From Arthrinium phaeospermum (taxonomy: Eukaryota; Ascomycota; Sordariomycetes; Amphisphaeriales; Apiosporaceae), in assembly GCA_006503535.1 (NCBI GenBank), contig QYRS01000006.1:2294001-2358000 (forward strand): DNA of 64,000 nucleotides. Reading direction: 5' to 3'. The notes under the pieces are model-generated. The model was not told the origin of the DNA. It ran no database searches and was given only the letters and a program-made list of their open reading frames with translations. The position numbers and the translations under genes are program-made. Below, piece after piece: positions 22,320-31,225 of the stretch (the first letter of the stretch is position 1; every line of letters starts with the position of its first letter).

Positions 22320-25300
22320 CTAGTTTTGATCACGAGACTTCTTCTTCTTGATCAATCTCTGTTGCTCATCATCGGAAAGTTCATAGATGCCTTCTGGATC
22401 CGAGAAGTTGACGTTTCCACCATCAGCAGAGCCTTGAACCCCATTGCCAGAGTCGAGGACCGCATTGTCTGGAGCGTGGACTTCCCCATCAGGACTGGTG
22501 TTTCCATCCTCAGCAGAGCTTTGGACCTCATTGCCAAGATCGAGAATCTCGAAATCTGGAGCGTAGAATCCCCCATCAGAGCCGCTGTCATCACTACTAC
22601 TAGGGTCGTAGTCCTCATCACCCGGGTCTTCGCCACTACCAGGCTCTTGGTATGAGTCACCACCATCGTGCCCCTCCTTATACGAAACAGTTCGCTTTCG
22701 AGTACGGAGACAAGCTCGTTTTGCGCGGGGGCTCTCATCCTGGTCAGCATCAGTGGCGTTGGCATCGACTACATTTGCCCGTTTGATGCCGGCTGCGCCC
22801 TTGCTGTTGCCCGAGTCATCATGCTTCTTGCGAGTCTTTGTTGCAGGCTGAGACTTGGTAGTAGGCTGAGACTTGGTAGCAGGCTGAGTCTTGGTAGCAG
22901 GCTGATTCTTGGTAGCAGGCTGAGTCTTGGGACCAAAATAGGTTGTGATGGCAGACTGGGCCTTGGTGACAACCTGGACCTTGCTGGCAATCTGTGCCTC
23001 GCTGGTGGTCTGGTCCTTGCTGATAGTCTGTGCCTTGCTGGTAGTCTGTGACTTGCTGGTAGTCTGGTCTTTGCTGGTGGTCTGATCTTTGCTGATGGTC
23101 TGGTCTTCGCTGGTGTTCTGGACCTTGCTGGTAATCCGGGCCTTGGGAGCAGGCGGTTTGCTCGAATAGTCACCGCTGCTAGAGTCATCTTTACCGTTGG
23201 GAGAGAATTGGTGCATATGATCGTCACCGTCACCATCGTCGTCAGAACCGTCATCGTCATCATAGCCATCTTGGCCGTCTGCTTTTGGCCACTTGTACTT
23301 CGCACAGAGGTCGTCGTACTGTTCCCGGATCTGGGTGCGATCATCCTCAGGCAGGTCGGCGAACTGATCCAGGGTATGGCAAGTCGCAACGTTGTTTTCC
23401 TCGCGCTGAGTGATGTTGTCCAAGTCGTCCTTCTGTGCGTATGCACCAGATGCATCGACCCGCGTATTCTCAAAGTCTAGCGCAAGGGAAAGGTCTTGCT
23501 CATTGAGCCCCTTCCACACTTCGTGCGAGGACAAGGAAGATCCTACCTGCTCAAGCCCGGTCGAGTTTCGGGGCACCAGTTCACCCAACGCTTTGCCAGG
23601 CTCGACCTTGACTTTCTGGCGCTGTCGTAATTCCAGTACGTCCACCTCGATGGTGCCCTCCATCACGCAGTGATAAACGTGAACCGTATCCGCTTTCTGG
23701 CCTTGTCGGATACATCTACCGCTAGCCTGGTTCATGTGACTGTTGTATAGATGCTGGGAGTTACCAATGACAGGTGTTAGGAAAATGACGCGGTTTGCCA
23801 TAGTGAGGTTTCCTCCAGCCGCTTCGGCGGAATTGACCTTCATCACCAGGACTTTGTACTTCCCTTGCTTGAAGTTCTCAACTGGGTTACTGCTGGTGGC
23901 ATTGTTGTATGTTGTTGCGCACTTGATGCCCTCATTTTTCAACGCCTCCATAGTCTTTTCGAGAATATACTGGTGCTGGGCAAACATAACAACCTGGTCA
24001 TTCTCGGGGAAAGTGCGAATCAGATTGATGACATATCTCAGCTTGGAGCCAAGGCCTTGGGCACTGGCTGTTCCGTTGCTCTCTGAGGGTACGAAATGAT
24101 CGTCTATGATCTGGCGATCTCGGAAGCGCGAGAATCTCGACAAGAAGACAACGCCATTGCCCCAGCGGGCGGCGCATCCATTCGTTCCATCTCCACAGTA
24201 TTCCTTGTTCTCCCGGTGAGCGCCGCATAGTACGTGGCCGCACTGGGATATCAAAGCCAGTGACTCGGTGGAATTGCAGCCATCTTCAGAACAGGCCACT
24301 TGTACGCCGGACTCGAGGTTGCGGAACGCCTCGGCACATCTCACTTGCGCCAACTGTTGGTAAAGGTTACGGCAAGCACTCGTGAACGCGGCCCAGGCGG
24401 CATAGTACTCGTCGCTGGTCTGCGATTTCGTGGCCCCGCGAACTCTCAATGTCCCGTTGAGGAACGGCAGCGTTGTAGCAGCGCGACAACCTGAAAGACT
24501 GGGGTTAATATAGGCCCCTAGTCCAGAAGACATCTTCTTGTGGTTCTCGAGAACCTCGATAAGTTCGACCTTCTTCTTGGTCGCGTCGACTCGAAGACCC
24601 TCGCGGCGAAGAATGGTCACCACGTCGTCCTTCTTCAACATTTTAAGGCTGTCGCTGTCTTCACCAGGATGACTCTCCTCATAATCCGCCTTGTGATCCT
24701 CTTGAGATTTACGTCGCTCCTCCAACGACTCCGCAATATGTGCCTCGAGAGCTGCCCGTGAAGCGTCCATGCCTGGATCGGTCTGGGCTTCAGCTTCCAA
24801 CTGCGCCATTTTGTATCCTTCGATACCAAGTAGCAGATTGATGACATCATCCTGGGGAAGCTTCTTCGTATTCTGCTGTGTGCTTGTGGCATCTTCGGGA
24901 TTCAAAAGATAGAATTCGTCCCACCTGCTGTTGAGGCTCTTGTACATGAGGTTAATGTTGTCATCATCGGTCGAAAAGGAGCCCAAAAGGGAACCCTTGG
25001 CACCCTTGATCGCATCCAAGCCGAAAAGATCTCTGTTGTCGCGTATACATGCGTCAATGTTGTTGCCGTCCACAGGGAGAATTGCTTTGGCCAACTCGAC
25101 ATAGTTGTCGCGGCCCTGGAAGACCTTCAGTGTACGATTATTAAGAGCCTTCAAGCATTCTGATAGGTTGGCAATCGTTTCGTTGTACTCCTTCTTATCT
25201 TTGGGGTCTTGATCCTCTGCTGCACGTCTCTTGTGAATGGTCCTATGAAGGCGCGGGGCAAGCCAGATCAGCTTTTTGAAGACGTATTTGACGTATTTAC

Positions 25301-27368
25301 GTGCTTCTTCCAGTAGCGCTTCCTGGTCGTTGAGAACCCTTTGGTGATAAGAGGTTTGGCTATCGGCAGATCCTTGGCGGAAAGATGACATCTGGACGCG
25401 GCTTGGGAAAGTTGATGCATGGAGCAAGGCTTTGAAGGCCAACTGCTCTCCGTCCAGGGGCTCTTTTAGGTACCCAAGAGCATGTTTCATTCTTTGGATT
25501 CCATCTGGTTTTAGACCGTCCGCATCCATATCAGCTATACGCACTTCGGCCTGGAAGCTCACGTATGCTGAAGCTTCGGCAAGTGTGGGCGGGCAAACAA
25601 GAACCTGCTCTACAACTTTGAACTTGTGACTTTCGCGATCGATCTTGTTGCATGCTGTGAATGCGGCCAAAAATCGTTCAGCTTGGCGATGTCTTTCCAT
25701 GCTGAACTCTGTGGACTTTGTGATTCCATAGGAATCAAATTCTTCCATCTGTGTTCTGGGCGACAGCAACGGGCCATTTGCGATTCTAGGCAGTCCCGGA
25801 CGGAGATCTATGGGTCGTGCAATATGCAGGCCGAGTGATGTTGCCATGGAGCAGACATCCTTCAAGTCTCGCGTCGGAGGTGTTCCTGAAAGAAGCCATT
25901 TGCTAACGGCTGGGCAGTTTGTGACAAATGAGGCCACGGCTGGATTCTCGTAGCTGACTTCGTCCCAAACGATGCGGCTGAAGCTGTATTGCTCGAAGAG
26001 GAACGTCGTCTTTTTGGCTTTCCGCCAGTCAATGCTCCTGGCAATGGATGCTTGCCAGTCAGTATATCCACGCCCACCTTTCCACTCGGCAAGAGCCCTG
26101 GCAGTCAAACCGTTAACAGGCAATACATGACCAACACAGTCCGCCAGCGCTCCCATATACTTCTTCTCGCCGAAGATACTGTCGCTTACGACGAGAAGGA
26201 TGTGACTCTCAGGCTTAGACAACTGGAGATCGCTCCATTCTTCTATGAGAACGAATTCGCGGCCGTTGCGGTAGCCTAGGAACTTGCTGGCCTCCTCTCC
26301 CCATTGCCGGACAATGTGTTTCGGACAGATAACCATGTTGCAGTTAAGAGCCTTGGTCTTGCTGTTTGACTTGCTTTCACGCAATTGGTAATGGTATTGG
26401 TCAAACTCCGTCTGCAGCTGGAAGATTGCCAGCATCATGACAGTCTTTCCAAACCCAATGTCATCAGCTATGATGCCTCCTCTTCGGACTACCATTCGTG
26501 TGGCATAACCAAGTAGGCGAAGAGAAATCTCCTCTACTACTTCCTCTTCGATCTCACGCTCCACGAAAGGTTCTGGGGTTCTCTCATGTTTGAGCATCCA
26601 GGCCACGGTCGACTTCTGGTGGTCCAGTAACTTGTGTCCAGTACCCTGGAAGGGGTTGTCATCATCAAAATTGTCTCCCTGGGCCTGGGGAAGCGGGCTG
26701 AGTGACTGTGCCAAAGACTTCAGTTTCAAAGCCGGACGGTCCACATGATTGTTCTGGGTGCGAGTCATGGTGGTGACCGAAGCTTTTGCCACCAGCAATG
26801 CCTTGTTCTCCTTGGGCAGCTGTCCGTGTGCCTTGTGTGCCAGTCGTAGGGGATTGAAGACGAAGCGGACTTCAAAGTCTTTCATTTCATCGACGTCTGG
26901 TGATTTGCGTAAAACCTGGATCTGGAAAATGGGGTGCTGTCTCTTGCGTACCTCCTCGTACCGCTCAACTTCGTTGTGCGTGTTAAAGGGTTTTGCCCCC
27001 TTCCAGTAAACCGCAGGCGATTTCGGTACGCATTCTCCGCAGCGCGAAGCAGAATGTTTCACGATTTGCATCGAATTATCGATGTGTTGGGCATACTTGG
27101 TGGTAGCATATCCCAGTGTGTTGAAAAGAGTGGCTTGCTCCCGTGCAGGCACAACCGCCCAGGAGTTGCCTTCTTGACAAGCCCACTTCATTTTCTGTAA
27201 CAGAAGAAGAGGATCACTGGGTTGGTACACTTTGGGATCATGAAGTGAAACCTTCTCAAAGACCAGTTTCCCAAGGGTTCGGTCCCCCTGAGCGCAATCC
27301 TCGTCGCACCGGCTGTGGTACTTGGGTTGGTGTAGTGTAATGGTGTCAAATGGGAGAGATGGTGAGTT
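22320..27368 (-). CDS. SNF2-type ATPase half of a DNMT5-like protein (SAP, RING-like, helicase domains, PIP-box candidate)
   Basis: One uninterrupted frame runs from just after the TAG at 27369-27371 to a stop at 22320 (1682 aa). If it were a separate gene, the first ATG is at 27191 (MKWACQEGN). The order is a SNF2 N-lobe with Walker A (ADDIGFGKT, about 26442-26465), and a motif II equivalent reading DEVS (about 25950-25965). Next come a long insertion with a SAP-like helix pair (VVTILRREGLRVDATKKK, about 24550-24640) and a degenerate RING (C..C..H..C..H..C, about 24180-24305). The helicase C lobe ends with motif VI QASGRCIRQGQ. The tail is acidic, then carries TSKxQT hexapeptides, QSAITTYF and QPATKx hexapeptides. 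In DNMT5 enzymes this ATPase drives maintenance methylation. Confidence 0.85.
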   Translation of the reverse strand, partial: NSPSLPFDTITLHQPKYHSRCDEDCAQGDRTLGKLVFEKVSLHDPKVYQPSDPLLLLQKMKWACQEGNSWAVVPAREQATLFNTLGYATTKYAQHIDNSMQIVKHSASRCGECVPKSPAVYWKGAKPFNTHNEVERYEEVRKRQHPIFQIQVLRKSPDVDEMKDFEVRFVFNPLRLAHKAHGQLPKENKALLVAKASVTTMTRTQNNHVDRPALKLKSLAQSLSPLPQAQGDNFDDDNPFQGTGHKLLDHQKSTVAWMLKHERTPEPFVEREIEEEVVEEISLRLLGYATRMVVRRGGIIADDIGFGKTVMMLAIFQLQTEFDQYHYQLRESKSNSKTKALNCNMVICPKHIVRQWGEEASKFLGYRNGREFVLIEEWSDLQLSKPESHILLVVSDSIFGEKKYMGALADCVGHVLPVNGLTARALAEWKGGRGYTDWQASIARSIDWRKAKKTTFLFEQYSFSRIVWDEVSYENPAVASFVTNCPAVSKWLLSGTPPTRDLKDVCSMATSLGLHIARPIDLRPGLPRIANGPLLSPRTQMEEFDSYGITKSTEFSMERHRQAERFLAAFTACNKIDRESHKFKVVEQVLVCPPTLAEASAYVSFQAEVRIADMDADGLKPDGIQRMKHALGYLKEPLDGEQLAFKALLHASTFPSRVQMSSFRQGSADSQTSYHQRVLNDQEALLEEARKYVKYVFKKLIWLAPRLHRTIHKRRAAEDQDPKDKKEYNETIANLSECLKALNNRTLKVFQGRDNYVELAKAILPVDGNNIDACIRDNRDLFGLDAIKGAKGSLLGSFSTDDDNINLMYKSLNSRWDEFYLLNPEDATSTQQNTKKLPQDDVINLLLGIEGYKMAQLEAEAQTDPGMDASRAALEAHIAESLEERRKSQEDHKADYEESHPGEDSDSLKMLKKDDVVTILRREGLRVDATKKKVELIEVLENHKKMSSGLGAYINPSLSGCRAATTLPFLNGTLRVRGATKSQTSDEYYAAWAAFTSACRNLYQQLAQVRCAEAFRNLESGVQVACSEDGCNSTESLALISQCGHVLCGAHRENKEYCGDGTNGCAARWGNGVVFLSRFSRFRDRQIIDDHFVPSESNGTASAQGLGSKLRYVINLIRTFPENDQVVMFAQHQYILEKTMEALKNEGIKCATTYNNATSSNPVENFKQGKYKVLVMKVNSAEAAGGNLTMANRVIFLTPVIGNSQHLYNSHMNQASGRCIRQGQKADTVHVYHCVMEGTIEVDVLELRQRQKVKVEPGKALGELVPRNSTGLEQVGSSLSSHEVWKGLNEQDLSLALDFENTRVDASGAYAQKDDLDNITQREENNVATCHTLDQFADLPEDDRTQIREQYDDLCAKYKWPKADGQDGYDDDDGSDDDGDGDDHMHQFSPNGKDDSSSGDYSSKPPAPKARITSKVQNTSEDQTISKDQTTSKDQTTSKSQTTSKAQTISKDQTTSEAQIASKVQVVTKAQSAITTYFGPKTQPATKNQPATKTQPATKSQPTTKSQPATKTRKKHDDSGNSKGAAGIKRANVVDANATDADQDESPRAKRACLRTRKRTVSYKEGHDGGDSYQEPGSGEDPGDEDYDPSSSDDSGSDGGFYAPDFEILDLGNEVQSSAEDGNTSPDGEVHAPDNAVLDSGNGVQGSADGGNVNFSDPEGIYELSDDEQQRLIKKKKSRDQN
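22838..23135 (-). repeat. 18-bp coding tandem repeats (two hexapeptide arrays) flanking a PIP-box-like motif
   Basis: Reading the protein, about ten copies of TSKxQT-type hexapeptides (18 bp each) are followed by QSAITTYFGPK, then five copies of (T/N/S)QPATK. Both arrays share Thr-Lys-x-Gln spacing, suggesting one origin by slippage. They lie in the presumed flexible tail of the SNF2 half. Confidence 0.85.
22935..22958 (-). other. Candidate PIP box (QSAITTYF)
   Basis: The eight codons fit the PCNA-interacting consensus Q-x-x-(I/L/M/V)-x-x-(F/Y)-(F/Y) exactly, sit in a disordered Lys-rich context and are followed by GPK. Family knowledge: DNMT1 uses a PIP box of the same type to follow replication forks. 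PCNA binding here is inferred. Confidence 0.5.
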
Positions 27369-27371
27369 CTA
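27369..27371 (-). other. In-frame TAG between methyltransferase and SNF2 halves
   Basis: The methyltransferase frame reads ...EELGD-TAG-NSPSLPFDTITLHQPKYHSRC... and continues in the same frame into the SNF2 half without another stop. It could be a nonsense mutation (CAG or TGG to TAG, a C-to-T type change), a sequencing error, or be removed by a weak phase-0 intron. One such intron would start at GTGATA about 27404 and end at the CAG before 27287 or the CAG before 27193. It may also be a true gene boundary. Confidence 0.75.
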
Positions 27372-30241
27372 ATCACCTAGTTCCTCCCAGCGACTACCTA
27401 TCACAGCCTCGAATGCTCCACGGAATGAGTTCTTCAACTTATGCAGCTTCGCCTTTGGCTCAAATTTCAGTAAGAGTTCGCGATGCTCGTGTGAAGCCAG
27501 AAGGCGATGGTCGTAAGCAATGACGAATGCGTCCTCCTTGGGAGGCCCCGACAAAGTAGGATCCTTGAATAGTTTCACGGACTGGCCGCGAGCTCCTTGC
27601 TTGTTGCGAATGAAAAGACTGGATTCAGCAGCCTCGCAGTTTGGCGCGTGCAGATACCTGCCTGTTACTTCTCTATCCATCGTCTCGAACAGCTCGCTAT
27701 CCAGATGCCAGCGGTTCACCAGTTTCAGGTTAATATAACTTCCACTAGTCGTATCTTGGACATAGGAGATCTTAGCCTCGACTTTGGCCGGAGCAAAGTT
27801 CCATATGAACCACTTGACATCAAGCGGCGAAACGGCTTCCTGCAAAACCGTGCCCTTCATGAAGGGTTGGGCCCGCTTGCAGAGGTGCTGCAGCTTTTTA
27901 GCATCTGGCAAGATGTTGTTTGCAAGACTGCAATACGGATCCAGCATTACAAACCAATCGATGCCCGATTCTGTACACACAACTTTCAGGTTGAACCCAT
28001 CATCGGAAGTATACACCAATGTGACAGCCTCAGTAACGTGAAAGTGCTGGTATAGAAACTTGGCGTTTGCTAGAGCGTCGATGATTGTGCTCGAACTCTC
28101 GTAAGAACCTCCCAGCAGCCTCGTGGCCTGTTCTGAGAATCTGCTCAGCGTTGTATTCCACGTTCGACTCAGGAGCTGCGCAATCACTGTTGGAAAGTAT
28201 TGCACAAAGGCGCGCTCCGAAGCTCGATATGGGATGGGATCGCCAGGAACATGAGCATCTATAGGATGTCCATGGGCTGGATTGCCAGCACAGTTGACGC
28301 ATCTAATGATGCCGCATGTGGTACATTCTCTGAGGCGTTGGGTGCTGTAATGCGCAGTCCCGTTGCAGAAACAGTATCTGCGGTGTTCAGTCACCATCTT
28401 GGCGACATTGACAACCGAAAACGCCGCGAAGCCCGTGGTGCTGAAGTCACCGACTGGTACAAGCTGTACGTCTTCGGGGCTCAGTCGTGGCGAAGAAGAA
28501 GTGAATGGATTAGGATAGCCGGAAGATTCAATGTTGTCAAAAGTCTTCCATGGGGAGTTCCGCAAGTCTTGACCAAGTGTAACCATCAGACTTGCAAGGA
28601 GAACAGCGCCAACAACGGTAGTCGACATGGCATTGCCTGCGAGATCTTTCAATTGATCCTGTGTTTCGCGTGAGAAAATGACCAATAATAGGGGGAGACC
28701 TTGCATCGCCATGCATTCATATCCCGAAATGAAGCGGGATTGGTTGGAGATGTATGGCAGGCCACTCGGTGTGAGACAGCCTACCACACGGAACTCGGCA
28801 GTGAGCAGGTGTCGATCGACATTCTGGCTCAAGTCCAAAATCTTGGTCTTGAACAGTAGATCGAAATCCGCCTTGAATGCTCTCAGCTGGTTGATATCCA
28901 GCACGTCATGTACGCGACTGGGAAGAGTGTTCATGAAATATTTGTTCATGCGATCATGGAATAGCGGACGACCATTCTCGACCCAATTGGTAAGTGGTCT
29001 CTCATCGCCGAGATCCTCGTTACGCCGCACTCCAGCGTGGCGTATTATGCTTAGCTCCCAGTCAACCTTGTCCCTAGTTCTGGGCTTTTGGGCTTTCTCG
29101 TCCATCTCCAACCGGGCGAGTTGGGCGAGGGGATCGTTTGGGCCAAGCAGGTAATCTGCGGCATTCGATGAAGCCGGCTGCTTGAGGGACGCAATAGCTT
29201 TGCTGAGCATGCGACACATATCATCGGCGCCAGGGAACTTCTCGTCGTTAAAAGCGACTAGGTACTTGCGCTGACGGGTTTGGGGAATGTAGAAGTCCTT
29301 GGTGTCAAGGTCGCCAACCCAAGCGGTGTAGCCGAGGGGTTTGAACCAATGGTCTCTGGCACTCTCGAAGGGTGCTTTCTTGACGTTCTCCAGAATCACG
29401 ATTTCAGGCTTGTGCTCTGCGACGAATGCGAGCATAGAGAAAAAGGTCTGTTCCGATTCTCTCAGTTTGGCCATGGATTTCGTAGTAATGTCAACGATGA
29501 CTTCAACCACCTCATCGAATGTCGGGGTACTCTGCTCTTTTCCTGTCCACCTGCAGAATTCCTTGACATTCTGGCTGAACCCATCCTGCCGACTTGAGTT
29601 CAAATTAGAAAAGTCGACGCACGACGTACCCGCAACAAGTATGTTGGTACCACGGGGGATGGTCATTAGTTCACCCTTGGCCGTGAATCTGATACAGGTT
29701 AGCATATATAGTCGCCAGTAGGTACCCAGGAAGATGCTTACGCTTCGGTTTTTCCAATGAGTAAATCACGTATGTCATTGAACATTGCACCGCTGTCAGA
29801 GTTCCGCGATGCGAACGCCTGCTTGAACGGATTCCATTCGGCAGCAAGTAGATGCTCGAACCGGAAAAGCTGAAGCCCTGAAATAGAGTAGAGGGCTTGC
29901 TGTATCAGTTGCAGTGCGAAGATGGGGGATTCGGTACCGGAGCACAAGGTTGCAACCTTGAAGGTGATACCGCCCTGGTCCGCAATCCTCTTCAGGTCTG
30001 CAAATTCCAATGATTCCTTACTTGTAGCCTTTTTCACCATCTCAATGAAAGCGCGTAGCGGGTTGGTAACAGGTCTGCCACCAGACGCGCCATCGCCAGG
30101 GAAAGGGCCACTTCGTCTCGGTCGCTTGGATGGCCGATTGCCATGAAAGCCAGCCTCAGAAGCGGTTCTCGGTGAGCTCGTAGACTGGTTGGGCCAAGCA
30201 AGACTCTCCCGAGCAGGAGCAGCGGACTCGGATGGCGCCAT
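27369..30241 (-). CDS. DNA (cytosine-5) methyltransferase half of a DNMT5-like protein
   Basis: Exon 1 is 30241-29742 and exon 2 is 29688 to the TAG (939 aa); the intron has GTAAGC, GCTAACC and CAG. Methyltransferase motifs are complete: I KVATLCSGTESP (95-106), II HLLAAEW (130-136), IV GTSCVDFS with catalytic Cys190, VI ENV (267-269), VIII QTRQRK (303-308) and X GNAMS (518-522). Motif IV has Ser-Cys where most C5 enzymes have Pro-Cys. After the catalytic domain there is a Cys-rich zinc-binding-like segment (CFCNG, then CTTCGIIRCVNCAGNPAHGH). The first 60 residues are a basic, disordered tail with no chromodomain. The SNF2 half follows in the same frame, so the natural product is probably one protein of about 2,600 aa that maintains CpG methylation. 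Confidence 0.87.
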
Positions 30242-30513
30242 GGTAGCAATGACTTACACAGCAAATTACCGGGCAATGGAGGGAAGAGCGTATGCGTAGA
30301 AGGGAGGGTGTATAGAAGAGCGTACAAAAATGCAAGAGAAGAAGATGTAGTGGATGGTCAGAGGGGTGTAGGTGTTTGTGTTGAAACAGGCTCGGGGCTT
30401 GGTCGAGGGGTTTTTGTGCAAGTCCCGTATTGGCACCAAGCCCGAAGAATGTTCTTTGAGCAAGGCAATACGACTGATGATGAAAGAAAATCAGCGCATA
30501 CCTTGCGGAGGAT
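30242..30513. promoter_or_regulatory. Leader/promoter region of the methyltransferase gene
   Basis: The sequence is pyrimidine-rich when read toward the methyltransferase start, as in fungal 5' leaders. No TATA box stands out. Confidence 0.4.
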
Positions 30514-30553
30514 GTGAAGAAGATGTTGTGAAGAAGATGTTGTGAAAAAGATG
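30514..30553. repeat. 14-bp tandem repeat in the leader of the methyltransferase gene
   Basis: Just under three copies of GTGAAGAAGATGTT, the third slightly changed. On the transcribed strand they form a CT-rich tract about 270-310 bp upstream of the ATG. Confidence 0.7.
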
Positions 30554-30675
30554 ATGGATGGGCAATGCGATTTATTTTGCTCTTGGTTGGGAGAGCAGAA
30601 AAAAAGATTGCGAACAATGTGGTGTGGTTGATGGGTGAAATTTTATCTCTGCAGCTTATCTTCTTTGTTGAATGG

Positions 30676-31225
30676 GGGGGTACTCGCCCCTTTCGGTGGG
30701 AAAAACACCTCTAGGGGAGCTCCCGCCCTTTTCGGTAGGAAACGTATTATCTTTAGGGGAGCTCCCGCCCCTTTCGGTAGGAAATGTACAGCTCCGGGGG
30801 AGCTCCCGCCCTTTTCGGTAGGAAACGCACAGCTCTGGGAGAGCTCCCGCCCCTTTCGGTGGGAAAAATCACAGCTAAGGGAGCACCCGCCCTTTTCAGA
30901 AGGAAACGCACATCTCCGGAGGAGCTCCCGCCCTTTTCGGTGGGAAAACCATCTCTAGGGGAGCTCCCACCCCTTTCGGTAGGAAACGCACGGCTTCGGG
31001 GGAGCTCCCGCCCCTTTCAGTAGAAAAACCACAGCTAAGGGAGCACCCGGCCTTTTCAGTAAGGAACACACACACCGCCGGGGAGCTCCCGTCCCTTTCA
31101 GTGGAAAAACCACAGCTTGGGTAGCTCCCGCCCTCTCGGTGGAAGAAACCACAGCTCTAGGGGAGCTTCCGCCCCTTTCGGTGGGAAAAGCACAGCTAGG
31201 GTAGCTCTCGCCCTTTAGGGGTTCT
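30676..31225. repeat. 41-bp minisatellite, about 14 copies, each with a GGGAGCTCCC-type palindrome
   Basis: The GAGCTC (or variant GAGCAC/TAGCTC/GAGCTT) core recurs at 30717, 30759, 30800, 30841, 30881, 30922, 30961, 31002, 31041, 31083, 31122, 31163 and 31202, a period of 39-42 bp. A worn copy lies before the first. Each unit also holds GCCC(C/T)TTTCGGT(A/G)GGAAA. Neighbouring units differ in a partly alternating way (CGCACAGCTC versus CCACAGCTAAGGG), hinting at doubling of a dimer. Short frames across it are by-products of the period. It starts about 435 bp upstream of the methyltransferase ATG. Confidence 0.93.

Noticed and set aside
27287..27376. Intron from GTGATT at 27376 to the CAG before 27287 as the joint of the two DNMT5 halves
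   Set aside because: The reading phase does not match (one base left over); only a donor at GTGATA about 27404 would keep frame, and that donor is weak.
30676..31225. CRISPR-like appearance of regularly spaced palindromic repeats
   Set aside because: The genome is eukaryotic, there are no unique spacers (the inter-palindrome sequence is itself repeated) and no cas genes; it is a minisatellite.
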